From Rhodomicrobium vannielii ATCC 17100 (GTDB lineage: Bacteria; Pseudomonadota; Alphaproteobacteria; Rhizobiales; Rhodomicrobiaceae): a stretch of DNA of 64,000 bases. Below are positions 28,583 to 37,620 of the stretch, in pieces. Where the stretch lies: the NCBI RefSeq assembly GCF_000166055.1, contig NC_014664.1:2114001-2178000 (forward strand). The letters run 5' to 3'. Every line of letters begins with the position of its first letter. The stretch's first letter is position 1. Both the position numbers and the translations under genes were made by a program. The notes beneath the pieces were generated by a model that searched no databases, had not been told where the DNA came from, and saw only the letters and a list, made by a program, of their open reading frames with translations.

Positions 28583-28635
28583 TCCATGACCGGGCGGCGG
28601 CAGCGTCTTGACCGTCCGGCACATTCCTCACGATC

Positions 28636-28651
28636 AGGCATGCTCCTTGCA
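28636..28651 (+). promoter_or_regulatory. Sigma-54-like element upstream of nifQ
   Basis: AGGCAT-GCTCC-TTGCA keeps GG-N10-GC and TTGC, with two departures in the -24 half. It lies about 90 bases before ATG 28742. No TGT-N10-ACA site was found upstream, so NifA dependence is uncertain. Confidence 0.4.
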
Positions 28652-28741
28652 TTGTAATATGCGAACCGGGCCGCGTCGTCTTCGCGACAACACGCCGGAA
28701 AGCGATGCGAGGAGTGCCCGCAAGACGCGGGTAAATCGACG

Positions 28742-29410
28742 ATGTCAGTGCAGAATCCCTCCGAGAGCTTCACCGTTTCTTCCGCGCGGGACGTCTATTC
28801 CATGCTGATGGAGGCGAAAGCTCCGGCCGCCGATGCCTTCGATGCGCATGTGATTGCCTGTATTCTCGCGCTGTCCTTTGCGGAGGCGAAAGCCGAGCAC
28901 ATCCCGCTGCCGGACGCCGTCGGCCTCGATGGAGACGATCTGCTCGATCTTGTCGGTTCGAGCTTCCCGGATGCGCTCGCGTGGCTCGGGCGCGACATCG
29001 GCCACCGCGCCATCGTGCGCAGCCCCGATGAAATCTGCCTCCTCGATCTCCTGAAGAGCGGCGCCACGGGGCAAACCCCCTTCGCGCACCGGCTCGCCGC
29101 TCTCGTGGCGCGCCGCGCGCAGCGCCCGAATCACCTCTGGCAGGATCTCGGCCTTCGCCATCGCGGCGACCTTTCCGAGTTGATGAAGCGCCATTTCGCG
29201 CCGCTCGCCCGCCGCAACAAGCACGACATGAAGTGGAAGAAATTCCTCTATCGCATGATCTGCGCCGACGCCGCCTTTTCGCTTTGCACCGCGCCAAGTT
29301 GCGCGGAATGCGACGACTTCGAAACATGCTTCGGGGACGAGACGGGCGAGTCGCTCCTTGCGCGCGGCCGCCGCGCCGCCGATCTGCATGGCAGCCGTTC
29401 CGCCGCTTGA
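28742..29410 (+). CDS. nifQ: Molybdenum-handling nitrogen fixation protein NifQ
   Basis: A 222-aa protein with the NifQ C-terminal cysteine signature C-x4-C-x2-C-x5-C (CTAPSCAECDDFETCFG, about residues 184-200), ligand of a Mo-Fe-S cluster that donates molybdenum to FeMo-co synthesis on NifEN/NifH. The mid region DLSELMKRHFAPLARRNKHDMKWKKF is also typical of the family. Last gene of the main nif stretch; the next gene is an unrelated dehydrogenase. Confidence 0.92.
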   Translation: MSVQNPSESFTVSSARDVYSMLMEAKAPAADAFDAHVIACILALSFAEAKAEHIPLPDAVGLDGDDLLDLVGSSFPDALAWLGRDIGHRAIVRSPDEICLLDLLKSGATGQTPFAHRLAALVARRAQRPNHLWQDLGLRHRGDLSELMKRHFAPLARRNKHDMKWKKFLYRMICADAAFSLCTAPSCAECDDFETCFGDETGESLLARGRRAADLHGSRSAA

Positions 29411-29530
29411 TTTGGACGAGGGCGCTTACGACTTTAGTCTAAGTTGCGTCATACTCCCGATAAGGTCCGCGTGGAGAGTGTGTTCGACGCACATTGGCGT
29501 GGCGACAACCTCGAACGGGACGGAATATTA

Positions 29531-30574
29531 ATGAGAATTGCCTTCTTCAGCGAACATGCCTTCCAGACGCCATTCCTGATCGAAGCGAACCGCGAGTACG
29601 GGCACGAACTTGTGTTCTTCAAGGAGCAGCTCTCGCGGCGCACCGCACAGCTCGCCGCAGGTTTCGTCGCAGTCTGCCCCTTCGTCACCGACAAGCTCGA
29701 TGCCGAAACGCTTCGAATCCTGGCGGACGGCGGCACAAAGCTCATCGCGCTACGTTCAGCGGGCTTCAACAATCTAGACCTCGCCGCCGCCGAGAGGCTT
29801 GGGCTTTGCGTGATGCGTGTTCCGGCCTACGCGCCGACCGCCATCGCGGAGCATGCCGTGGCGCTGATGCTCGCGCTCAACCGGCGCATCAATCACGCCT
29901 ATAACCGCGTGCGAGAGGGCAATTTCTCGCTCGACCACCTGGTAGGCTTCAATATGGAGGGCCGCACGGTCGGCATCGTCGGCACCGGCAAGATCGGCGA
30001 GTCACTCGCCCGCATCATGCACGGTTTCGGCTGCCACATCCTCGGCTACGACATCTATCAGAACCCGGCCTGCATCGCGCTTGGCATGAAATATGTCGAC
30101 CTTCCGACATTGCTCTCGGAATCCGACATCGTCTCTCTGCATTGCCCGCTGACGCCCGAGACGAAGCATCTCATCAACGAGGAGACGCTGAAGCTCATGA
30201 AGCCGGGCTCGATGCTCATCAACACGGCGCGCGGCGGCCTCGTGAACGCGGAAGCCGTGATCGAAGCGCTGAAGCGCAAGGACGGCCTCGCCTATGTCGG
30301 CATGGACGTCTACGAGCGCGAGGAGGGGCTGTTCTTCTCGGATCACTCCTCGTCCATCATTCAGGACGACGTGTTCGAATTGCTCACCACCATGCGCAAT
30401 GTGATCGTCACTGGGCATCAGGCGTTCCTCACGCGCGAGGCGCTGGCGGAAATCGCGCATACGACGCTCGGCAACGTGGCCGATTACGAGCTCGGCACGC
30501 CGAACCCGAAAAACGTGCTGAGCGCGGGTGTCGAAGGCCCCGGCGGCCCGCTGCATCAAAGCCCGCGCGAATAG
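29531..30574 (+). CDS. D-2-hydroxyacid dehydrogenase (D-lactate dehydrogenase-like)
   Basis: A 347-aa NAD-dependent enzyme of the LdhA group. NAD fold GIVGTGKIGE (about residue 150); catalytic Arg in NTARGGLVN, Glu in DVYEREEGLFF and His in VTGHQAFLT. The YEREEGLFFSDHS segment is diagnostic of D-lactate dehydrogenases. ATG 29531 is preferred because the open frame upstream of it lacks the family N-terminus (MRIAFFSEHAFQ). Probably reduces pyruvate to D-lactate in fermentative metabolism. Confidence 0.88.
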   Translation: MRIAFFSEHAFQTPFLIEANREYGHELVFFKEQLSRRTAQLAAGFVAVCPFVTDKLDAETLRILADGGTKLIALRSAGFNNLDLAAAERLGLCVMRVPAYAPTAIAEHAVALMLALNRRINHAYNRVREGNFSLDHLVGFNMEGRTVGIVGTGKIGESLARIMHGFGCHILGYDIYQNPACIALGMKYVDLPTLLSESDIVSLHCPLTPETKHLINEETLKLMKPGSMLINTARGGLVNAEAVIEALKRKDGLAYVGMDVYEREEGLFFSDHSSSIIQDDVFELLTTMRNVIVTGHQAFLTREALAEIAHTTLGNVADYELGTPNPKNVLSAGVEGPGGPLHQSPRE

Positions 30575-30621
30575 TTTGCCGGGGCGGCCGGTTCACACCA
30601 CCCGGATTCGGCCGCCCTGCC

Positions 30622-31275
30622 TTACCCGCCGATGCGCGGCTGCGTGCGATTGCGGAAGAACAACGTCAGCGCCATGCCGACGAAAAACCCGCCGATATGC
30701 GCCATGTAGGCGACGCCGCCCTGCTCGCCAGACTTGCCGAGTTCGCCCGCGAAGCTCAGAAGCTGCAGCCCGATCCAGAAGCCGATAGCGATGATCGACG
30801 GCACAAGGATGATGCCCGCCTGCGTCAGAAGCCGCACGCGCCCGCCCGGAAACATCACCACATACGCGCCGAGGACGCCGGCTATCGCGCCCGACGCGCC
30901 GAGGTTCGGCACGCTTGAGCCGGGGATCAGGAACGCCTGCGCCGCCATCGCCGCTATACCGGACAGCAGGTAGAAGATGATGAACGGCACATGGCCGAAA
31001 TTGTCTTCCACATTGTCGCCGAAGGTCCAGAGATAGACCATGTTGCCGATGAGATGCATCCAGCCCCCATGCATGAACATGGAGGTCAGTATCGTCGCGG
31101 CCTCGGAGACCGGCGCGGCGAAGAATTCCTTTGGCGTGAACGCCCACTGCTTGATGAAAGGCTCACCCTGGCTCAGTTCGAGGCCGAAAACCGCGATGTT
31201 TATCAGGATCAGCGCATAGGTCACGAAAGGCGTGGAGGCATCGCCGGTTTCGTCGTCGCCGATGGGAAAAACCAT
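30622..31275 (-). CDS. Rhomboid family intramembrane serine protease
   Basis: A 217-aa six-helix membrane protease. Catalytic Ser lies in NLGASGAIAGVLG and the His in MAHIGGFFVG; the HGGWMHLIGNM loop is also conserved. ATG 31275 is chosen because the upstream extension is basic and unlike the family. It lies 134 bases downstream of the ribbon-helix-helix gene on the same strand. Confidence 0.88.
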   Translation of the reverse strand: MVFPIGDDETGDASTPFVTYALILINIAVFGLELSQGEPFIKQWAFTPKEFFAAPVSEAATILTSMFMHGGWMHLIGNMVYLWTFGDNVEDNFGHVPFIIFYLLSGIAAMAAQAFLIPGSSVPNLGASGAIAGVLGAYVVMFPGGRVRLLTQAGIILVPSIIAIGFWIGLQLLSFAGELGKSGEQGGVAYMAHIGGFFVGMALTLFFRNRTQPRIGG

Positions 31276-31409
31276 GATGCGCGTCCTCTTCGCTCGCGGC
31301 AGATGCACGCTGATGCTCTGCCGTTCGATCAGTAAACGCACGAACGTGGCGCGAAGCTATCCGCGCGCCGATCAATTCGCGGCGAGGTTTTCGAGAGGGC
31401 CGAGTCGCA

Positions 31410-31748
31410 TCAGTACGCTTCGGGGGGCGAAGCCACGGCGCGTGCTTTTTTGCCAAGCAGATAGACCCGAATGGCGGCCGAAAGGCCCGCCGGTCCGCGG
31501 GCCGCGTCGATCTCCGCGACGAGCGCTGCGACGGTGCGACCCTGCTCCTCGGCCGTTGCCTTGAGTTCCCGCCAGAACGCGTCCTCCAGCGTGATCGACG
31601 TGCGATGTCCGGCAATGGCGAGCGAGCGCTTTTTTGGCAACGCAAGCGCCGGGTCGAAAGCCGCATCCCCGGAGCCGGTTTCCGGGCCGCCGCCGGGGGC
31701 CGGCCCTGCGCCGCCGGTCCTTCTGCTATGCGCGATCACTTTCCGCAT
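31410..31748 (-). CDS. Ribbon-helix-helix domain protein
   Basis: A 112-aa protein whose central part SLAIAGHRTSITLEDAFWRELKATAEEQGRTVAALVAEI is the alphaproteobacterial RHH_4-type ribbon-helix-helix, usually a dimeric DNA-binding fold. The first 35 residues are disordered and Gly/Pro-rich, so a shorter start is possible. It is between fumC and the rhomboid gene. Target unknown. Confidence 0.75.
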   Translation of the reverse strand: MRKVIAHSRRTGGAGPAPGGGPETGSGDAAFDPALALPKKRSLAIAGHRTSITLEDAFWRELKATAEEQGRTVAALVAEIDAARGPAGLSAAIRVYLLGKKARAVASPPEAY

Positions 31749-31810
31749 CGGCCCACCGGCTCAAGATCTGGCGGGCTCCGCCGCCTTATCGGACTTTCCT
31801 GCCGGACTAT

Positions 31811-31838
31811 AACAAGAAGGCCGGGGAAATCCCGGCCT
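31811..31838 (-). terminator. Terminator after fumC
   Basis: 8-bp stem AGGCCGGG (31818-31825) / CCCGGCCT (31831-31838), 5-base loop. On the minus strand it is followed by a T-rich TTCTTGTT stretch. About 20 bases after the fumC stop. Confidence 0.75.
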
Positions 31839-31856
31839 CCATACAGTCGCCGCTCG

Positions 31857-33269
31857 TCACACGCCCGGCTTGATCATCAGTTCCGGCTTCATCAGCGCGT
31901 TGAAGTCTTCCTCGGAGACATAGCCGAGCGCCAGCGCTTCCTCGCGCAGCGTTGTGCCATGCTTGTGCGCCGTCTTCGCGATCTTGGCGGCCTTGTCGTA
32001 GCCGATCTTCGGCGCGAGCGCGGTCACGAGCATGAGCGAGCGCTCAAGCAGGTCTTCGATGCGCGCGCGGTTCGCCACGATGCCAACGACGCAATGGTCG
32101 GTGAAGCTCACCGCCGCGTCGGAGATGAGCCGGATCGACTGCAACAGGTTGTAGATGATGACGGGCTTGTAGACGTTCAGCTCGAAGTGGCCCTGGCTGC
32201 CCGCAACCGTGATCGCGACGTTGTTGCCCATCACCTGCGCGCAAACCATCGTCAGCGCTTCGCACTGCGTCGGGTTCACCTTGCCCGGCATGATGGACGA
32301 GCCGGGTTCGTTCTCGGGAAGCGAGATTTCCGCGATGCCGGAGCGCGGGCCGGAACCCATCAGGCGGATGTCGTTCGCGATCTTGAACAGGCTCGTCGCG
32401 AGCACGTTAAGCGCGCCGGAAAGCTCCACCTCGGCGTCGTTCGACGCCAGCGCCTCGAACTTGTTCGGCGCGGTGACGAATGGCAGGCCCGTTTCCTTCT
32501 CCACTTCGTCGGCAAACTTCTCCGCGAAGCCGATGGGCGTGTTGAGGCCGGTGCCGACAGCGGTGCCGCCCTGCGCCAGCAGATAGAGGCGCGGCAGCGT
32601 AGCCTTCACGCGTTCGATGCCGAAGCGCAACTGCGCGGCGTAACCGGAGAATTCCTGCCCGAGCGTAACCGGCGTCGCGTCCTGAAGATGCGTGCGGCCG
32701 ATCTTGATGATGTCCTTGAACTCCTCCGCCTTCGCCTCGATGGCGCTGGCCAGATGGTCGAGCGCGGGCAGCAGCGCCTTGTTAACCTCGACGGCGGCGG
32801 CGATACGCATCGCGGTCGGGAAGGTGTCGTTCGACGACTGCGAGCGGTTCACATGATCGTTCGGATGAACGGGCTTCTTCGAGCCTTTCTCGCCGCCGAG
32901 CATTTCAATCGCGCGGTTCGAGATCACCTCGTTCGCGTTCATGTTCGACTGCGTGCCGGAGCCGGTCTGCCAGACGACGAGCGGGAATTCCGCATCGAGC
33001 TTGCCCGCGATCACCTCTTCCGCCGCCGCGACGATCGCGTCATGCAGGGGCTGCTCCAGATTGCCGAGCGCGAGGTTCGTCTTCGCCGCCGCCTTCTTCA
33101 CGATGCCGAGCGCGTGCACCAGCGGAATGGGCATGCGCTCGCCGCCGATCTTGAAATTGCCGAGGCTGCGCTGTGTCTGCGCGCCCCAATAGTGGTTGGC
33201 GGGCACATCGATGGGGCCGAAAGTGTCGGTTTCGGTGCGCGTGGCGGACGGGGAGACGTCTTCTGTCAT
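31857..33269 (-). CDS. fumC: Class II fumarate hydratase
   Basis: A 470-aa oxygen-stable fumarase interconverting fumarate and malate. Family signature [11 protein letters not shown] is present, as are [13 protein letters not shown] and [14 protein letters not shown]. Full length. It has its own terminator. No neighbouring TCA gene; acnB and icd lie 25 kb away. Confidence 0.96.
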   Translation of the reverse strand: MTEDVSPSATRTETDTFGPIDVPANHYWGAQTQRSLGNFKIGGERMPIPLVHALGIVKKAAAKTNLALGNLEQPLHDAIVAAAEEVIAGKLDAEFPLVVWQTGSGTQSNMNANEVISNRAIEMLGGEKGSKKPVHPNDHVNRSQSSNDTFPTAMRIAAAVEVNKALLPALDHLASAIEAKAEEFKDIIKIGRTHLQDATPVTLGQEFSGYAAQLRFGIERVKATLPRLYLLAQGGTAVGTGLNTPIGFAEKFADEVEKETGLPFVTAPNKFEALASNDAEVELSGALNVLATSLFKIANDIRLMGSGPRSGIAEISLPENEPGSSIMPGKVNPTQCEALTMVCAQVMGNNVAITVAGSQGHFELNVYKPVIIYNLLQSIRLISDAAVSFTDHCVVGIVANRARIEDLLERSLMLVTALAPKIGYDKAAKIAKTAHKHGTTLREEALALGYVSEEDFNALMKPELMIKPGV

Positions 33270-33378
33270 GGCCGGTCTCTGCTGATTTGCGTGGAAAGGT
33301 TGAGGTTGATGGTTGGTCTATCATGCCCGCGCATCTTGCGCCAACCCGCGCCGTCTGTCGCAAAAACGCACGCTTGCG

Positions 33379-33834
33379 TTACAGCGGGAAGCGGCCCGAC
33401 GCGACGAGCGGGCGGGAGGCGACCTTTCCCGCGTAGGGGTAAACCCACACCGCCAGCGCGCCGCCGCGATGAAGCCGCACCTCGATCGCTGTGCGATAGA
33501 ACAGGTCGGGCTTGGTGCCGACGCCGCCGCAGCCCTCATAGGCGTCGAGTGCCGCAAGCACCGCCGGGCCGTTCAGCTGGAACACCTCGCCGAAAACGCG
33601 GGTCCGCGCCGCCTCGTCGAACACCGCGCCCGGAAACCGCCCGAGATTATAAAGCCGGCCCCGCGCGCATGCTTCGCCGACGAAACGCGCGCGCGTTTCG
33701 AGCAGCCGTGCATAGGGGCTGCGGCTCGCGCGCATCAACGTGCCGTAGACGAAGATATGCTTCGGCTCGGTATCCGGGCGGCTCGCCTCGCCCGCCCTGC
33801 GATCTCTGTCTTCTTTCAATGGCCCGTCCCTCAC
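33379..33834 (-). CDS. Gamma-glutamylcyclotransferase (AIG2-like) family protein
   Basis: A 151-aa protein with the YGTLMRASRS glycine loop at about residues 30-39 and DAYEGCG with the likely catalytic Glu. The fold is shared by gamma-glutamylcyclotransferases and gamma-glutamylamine cyclotransferases; substrate unknown. Its ATG overlaps the stop of the upstream oxidoreductase by 4 bases, so the pair is co-translated. The first 25 residues look disordered. Confidence 0.75.
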   Translation of the reverse strand: MRDGPLKEDRDRRAGEASRPDTEPKHIFVYGTLMRASRSPYARLLETRARFVGEACARGRLYNLGRFPGAVFDEAARTRVFGEVFQLNGPAVLAALDAYEGCGGVGTKPDLFYRTAIEVRLHRGGALAVWVYPYAGKVASRPLVASGRFPL

Positions 33835-34805
33835 GGCTTGACGACGATCTTGCCCTTGATCGTCCGCGCATCCAGCGACTTGATTGCGTCCTTCGTCTCA
33901 TCGAGGCTGAACATGCGGTCGATATGCGGGCGGATTTTGCCCTCCGCACACCAGTCGAGCAGCTTGGTCATCTGTGCCCGGAACGCGGCCGGGTCGGTGT
34001 CCACGTGGCGGCCGAAGAACACGCCGCAAATATCGCATCCCTTAAGCAGCACGAGGTTGAGCGGAATTTTCGGGATATCGCCCGCCGCGAAGCCGATCAC
34101 CAGATAGCGCCCGCCCCACGCGATGCCGCGCAGCGCCGGCTCGGCATATGGCCCGCCGATGCAGTCATAGATGACGTCCGGCCCCTTGCCGCCGCGAATG
34201 GCTCGCACGGCTTCTTTCACGTCAGCGCCGGTGAGGTTCAGGAGATGCGCCGCGCCGCGATCCGCGCACAGCTTGAGCTTTTCGTCCGACGTGCCCGCCG
34301 CGATTACCTCCGCGCCGAGCGCCGCCGCCACCTCCACCGCCGCAAGCCCCGCGCCCCCCGTCGCGCCGAGCACGAGCACTGCGTCACCCGCCCGCACGTG
34401 TCCGCGATCTTCGAGGCCGTAAAGCGCCGTGCCGTATGCGATGGGAATGGACGCCGCCGCCTCGTCCGCGATGCCGTCCGGCACGACCACCGTGCGCTCG
34501 GCCGGTGCAATGGCCTGCTCGCGACAACCGCCATAGCCGATATAGGCGAGCACGCGCTGGCCTTGCGCGAAATCCTCGACGCCCGCACCCGTCGCGATCA
34601 CGCGCCCCACCACCTCCCCGCCGGGCGAGAACGGCAGCGTCGGCTTCGTCTGATATTTTCCACGCGTGATCAGCGTATCGAAAAAATTAAGCGCAACCGT
34701 TGTAACTTGAATTGCGACCTCGCCCGGACCCGGTATCGCGTCGGGCAGGTCTGCCATCTCAAGTGCGTCCGGTCCTTCGAGAGACTTGCACAGCACAGCC
34801 TTCAT
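33831..34805 (-). CDS. NADPH:quinone oxidoreductase-type medium-chain dehydrogenase
   Basis: A 324-aa zinc-independent MDR protein. It has the family N-terminal pattern (GPGEVAIQVTTVALNFFDTLITRGKY), the nucleotide-binding segment [21 protein letters not shown] (about 141-161) and KCTS-type catalytic Cys/His positions missing, as in quinone reductases. Probably reduces quinones or enones with NADPH. It overlaps the cyclotransferase-like gene by 4 bases. Upstream lies a transposase remnant rather than a gene. Confidence 0.85.
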   Translation of the reverse strand: MKAVLCKSLEGPDALEMADLPDAIPGPGEVAIQVTTVALNFFDTLITRGKYQTKPTLPFSPGGEVVGRVIATGAGVEDFAQGQRVLAYIGYGGCREQAIAPAERTVVVPDGIADEAAASIPIAYGTALYGLEDRGHVRAGDAVLVLGATGGAGLAAVEVAAALGAEVIAAGTSDEKLKLCADRGAAHLLNLTGADVKEAVRAIRGGKGPDVIYDCIGGPYAEPALRGIAWGGRYLVIGFAAGDIPKIPLNLVLLKGCDICGVFFGRHVDTDPAAFRAQMTKLLDWCAEGKIRPHIDRMFSLDETKDAIKSLDARTIKGKIVVKP

Positions 34806-34952
34806 CGCCTACCTCATCGCATGCCATTCCCCGAACGAAGCTATAGCATGCGCGGATATTTCGCTATCGGAGCCGAACGGATCTCGAAGCCGATGAACCT
34901 CGGCGCGTTGATGCGATCCGCCCATGGGCGCTAATTGAGAGAGTTTGCCCCG

Positions 34953-35098
34953 CCGTCGGTAAGAGGTCGATGGACGCACTTTCTGATGAAGAGGCTGCCC
35001 AAGGTCGCCGCCGAAATGGCGTTGCATCTGCTCGCCTACAATTTCACGCGGGTCATAATATCATCGGCATCAAACCGCTGATGGCGATCGCCGCCTGA
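34953..35098 (+). pseudogene. Transposase C-terminal remnant (IS1182/IS5-like), frameshifted
   Basis: Reading from 34971, WTHFLMKRLPKVAAEMALHL and LAYNFTRV match the usual C-terminus of IS1182/IS5-type transposases (HFL...P.V..EM.LHVLAYN..RV). After RV a one-base deletion shifts the frame: the other frame restores IIGIKPLMAIAA followed by TGA 35096-35098. Nothing recognisable of the rest of the element remains, so it is a decayed fragment. It lies between the oxidoreductase start and tRNA-Lys. Confidence 0.7.
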
Positions 35099-35498
35099 CT
35101 GGGGCGCAGTCACCGCTTTTTGCTGCCAGGAGGCAGGTAAAATCCTCCGATGTGGCATCAGGCTTGCCCAAAGCCCGCCCACGAAAAAAAATGCGCTCGA
35201 AACCGCCATTCTAATGAGTTCGCCACGACAAGATCCGTCCAAGACTCCTACCGAACGTTTTCACGCGGCCTGGAAGCCGAAGCTATTATTGCGACCGATT
35301 CATGGAGCGAGCCAAGAGTCACATGTCCCCTTGCTCGTATCACCGGAGGTTGGACAAGCGCCGAGATTTTTCATGCGATCGACAAATGGGCGAAGGGTGA
35401 TGTCGAAGGAGTTACGGAAAACGAGGCGATTTTTACCCTCGCTGTTACCCCGACGCTTTACCTTGCCGGGGATCGAGGGAGTAACCTCTTGATTTAAA
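35099..35498. other. Gene-poor stretch between IS remnant and tRNA-Lys
   Basis: About 400 bases with lower GC than the neighbours. Two overlapping short plus-strand frames exist here, but neither has a convincing ribosome site or a recognisable family. Likely debris of past insertion next to the tRNA 3' end. Confidence 0.4.
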
Positions 35499-35574
35499 TG
35501 GTGAGCCCAGATGGATTCGAACCATCGACCCTCTGATTAAAAGTCAGATGCTCTACCGGCTGAGCTATGGGCTC
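35499..35574 (-). tRNA. tRNA-Lys (anticodon TTT)
   Basis: On the minus strand the acceptor GAGCCCA pairs with TGGGCTC, discriminator A and encoded CCA follow. Anticodon stem TCTGA/TCAGA encloses loop CTTTTAA with anticodon TTT; the T-arm GGTTCGAATCC is canonical. Its 3' end faces the IS remnant region. Confidence 0.97.
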
Positions 35575-35746
35575 ACTTAAGACAAGACGGCCGTGCGGAA
35601 AACGTCCGCGCGCGCCTTAGGACCATAGGTGCGCGGGCGCTCCCGGTCAATAGCAGATCGCCCGTTCCCCTCGGCAAATGCGGTGCGCGAGGCGGCTCTA
35701 TTCGCCGTCACTGGCTCCCCGTTTTCTGCGCGCGCTCTCAACGGCG

Positions 35747-37045
35747 CTACTTCCCACCGAAAGCCGCAAGCGCCGCCTTCAACTCCGCATGCTCCGCCGC
35801 CGCACTCGCCACGGGCACGCCCGCAGAGATTGCATCCCAAGCCTGACGCAGGCTAGCCGCCCCGCCCTGCGGCCCCATCGGGTGGCCGAACACGCCGCGC
35901 CCCGGTACGAAGCCGAAATCCACGGTGCCGAGCTTGCGATACACGCCTTCGAGCGTCGCCGCGCTGTCGCTGCCGCCGGGCACGGGAAGCGCGGGCTTGA
36001 TCGACCCCATCGGTTCGAGGCAGGCGCGCACGCAGTCGAGCACCTCGCTTTCGGGCATCATCATGCGCGCGCCGAAACCTGGCATGATGACCACGTCGAA
36101 GCCCGCGAGCCGTTGCAAGCGCGTGAACACGCGACTGTGCACGCCGTATTGCGGCAGGCGCGCGAAGGCGGCGATGAACGGGAAATGCGCGATTAGCGGC
36201 ACGCGCGCGTGCTTGCGCAGCATGCGGACGCCGGAGAGGCCGACCGGCAGGGCGTTCACGAGCAGCGTGTTCGCGCCGCGCGCAACTGCGAGGTCGTGCA
36301 GATCCACGAGCCGGTCCACCTCGTCGGTGATGTTGGCGAGATACATCTTGGGCACGCCGGTCTCTCGCTCGGCCTTCTCGCGCGCCGCACCAAGCAGCGC
36401 TGCCCGGTCGGCGAGCGGACACCAGTCCACATCAGCCAGCATCTCGTCGTCTTTTGCGATGTCGAGGCCGCCAAGCCACGCCTGATAGGCGAGTTCCGCG
36501 AATGGCTCGGGCGGTAGCCCGATGTTCGGCTTGATGACGCCGAAGAAGATCGGGCGCCCGAACGCCTGCAATTTCTCGCGCAGCCCCGCGATGCCGAATT
36601 GCGGCCCCTGAAACGCCGCGAGATAGCTCGCCGGAAAGCGGATGTCTTCAAGCCGGATCAGCGGAATGCCGGGCGAGAAGAACACGCCCTCGCCGAGCAC
36701 GGCGGAGATGAGGTTCGGGATCTTCGGGCCGAAATTGCCGTGCGGATGCGCGATGGTGGCGCGGCAGGCGAAAACGTCGCCCTTCGGTGCGTGCTCGATC
36801 TGGACGGAAAAGCCGCTGGGGCGCGGCGTCGCGTCAAGCTCGAGCACCTTCGCGGCGAAGCGCGGGCGGAAGTCCTCGTCCACCCCGACGCGCCGCCATT
36901 GCGCGGTCGATTGCTCGGAGCACAGATGCGCCGCCGCCTCGCGCGGGTCGCCCGCACATTCGAAGGTGAAGTCGAGTTCGATATAGGCTTCCGCGTCAAG
37001 CTCGCCGCGACGCGCGTAAAAGCCCTGAATGTCGTCCGGCGTCAC
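35747..37045 (-). CDS. RuBisCO-like protein (form IV)
   Basis: A 432-aa RuBisCO large-subunit homologue. Retained features are Lys172 in VIKPNIGL (Lys175 of spinach), the metal-site segment [11 protein letters not shown] with Lys198, Asp200 and Glu201, and His in LIAHFPF and YGVHSRVF. Loop 6 and the phosphate-site SGG differ (LPVPGGSDS), so carboxylation is unlikely; form IV proteins act as enolases or isomerases in methionine-salvage-type or other sulphur chemistry. Start is GTG 37045, overlapping the YjbQ stop by 4 bases; frames upstream of it are YjbQ. Confidence 0.88.
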   Translation of the reverse strand: MTPDDIQGFYARRGELDAEAYIELDFTFECAGDPREAAAHLCSEQSTAQWRRVGVDEDFRPRFAAKVLELDATPRPSGFSVQIEHAPKGDVFACRATIAHPHGNFGPKIPNLISAVLGEGVFFSPGIPLIRLEDIRFPASYLAAFQGPQFGIAGLREKLQAFGRPIFFGVIKPNIGLPPEPFAELAYQAWLGGLDIAKDDEMLADVDWCPLADRAALLGAAREKAERETGVPKMYLANITDEVDRLVDLHDLAVARGANTLLVNALPVGLSGVRMLRKHARVPLIAHFPFIAAFARLPQYGVHSRVFTRLQRLAGFDVVIMPGFGARMMMPESEVLDCVRACLEPMGSIKPALPVPGGSDSAATLEGVYRKLGTVDFGFVPGRGVFGHPMGPQGGAASLRQAWDAISAGVPVASAAAEHAELKAALAAFGGK

Positions 37046-37473
37046 GCCGCATCTCCCATGAATTGCAGGTGGATCGTGCGCTTCTCGCGCGGGCCGTCGA
37101 GTTCGACGAAGAAGATCGACTGCCACTGCCCGAAGACGAGCGCGCCGTCAGCCACCGGCACCGTTTCCGTCTCGGTCATGAACAGGCCGAGGAGATGCGA
37201 ATGCGCGTTGTCGCGGCCGTCGACAGCGACATCGTTGTGGCGGTAGTTGCCGTCGCGCGCCACGAACCGCTTGAGGAACGTAATCATGTCGAGCTGAAGC
37301 TGCGGCTCGCTCTCGTTCACGTTCACGCGCGCGGTCGTGTGCAACGAGGTGATCGAGACGATGCCGCTCCTTGCGCCGATGGCAGCGACCCATTTGCGGA
37401 TCTCGTCGGTGATGTCGATAAACTCGATCGGGTCGATCGTTGAGAGTTCGATCCGGTGCGTCAGGATTTTCAT
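37042..37473 (-). CDS. yjbQ: YjbQ / UPF0047 family protein
   Basis: A 143-aa protein of the UPF0047 family (weak thiamine-phosphate synthase activity reported for members). Signature residues: [12 protein letters not shown], with the His/Glu of the putative metal site, and NAHSHLLG plus [15 protein letters not shown]. It is translationally coupled to the RuBisCO-like gene (GTGA overlap), an unusual partner. Divergent from the SOUL gene. Confidence 0.9.
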   Translation of the reverse strand: MKILTHRIELSTIDPIEFIDITDEIRKWVAAIGARSGIVSITSLHTTARVNVNESEPQLQLDMITFLKRFVARDGNYRHNDVAVDGRDNAHSHLLGLFMTETETVPVADGALVFGQWQSIFFVELDGPREKRTIHLQFMGDAA

Positions 37474-37620
37474 GAAGCCTCGCGGGACGGGTGCGCGCGG
37501 ATGTTAGCTCGCGCGCACGTGCGAGGCAACGTGCCAAGGAAGCGCGACGGAACACATCGGGGTGTGCGGGATTCTCAATCGAGGCGGCAGAACCGGTGAC
37601 CGCCAGCACGAGAGGGTGTC

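Noticed and set aside
31605-34934. Very long open frame (over 1100 codons) on the plus strand opposite fumC and the oxidoreductase
   Set aside because: It is antisense to clear genes, Arg/His/Ala-rich and without motifs. High-GC third positions keep such frames open. The same applies to the long frames opposite dnaE (50272-53133), acnB (56843-59389) and icd (59590-61668).
35150-35497. Two overlapping short frames before tRNA-Lys
   Set aside because: No ribosome site, no recognisable family, and different frames compete over the same bases. Treated as insertion debris.
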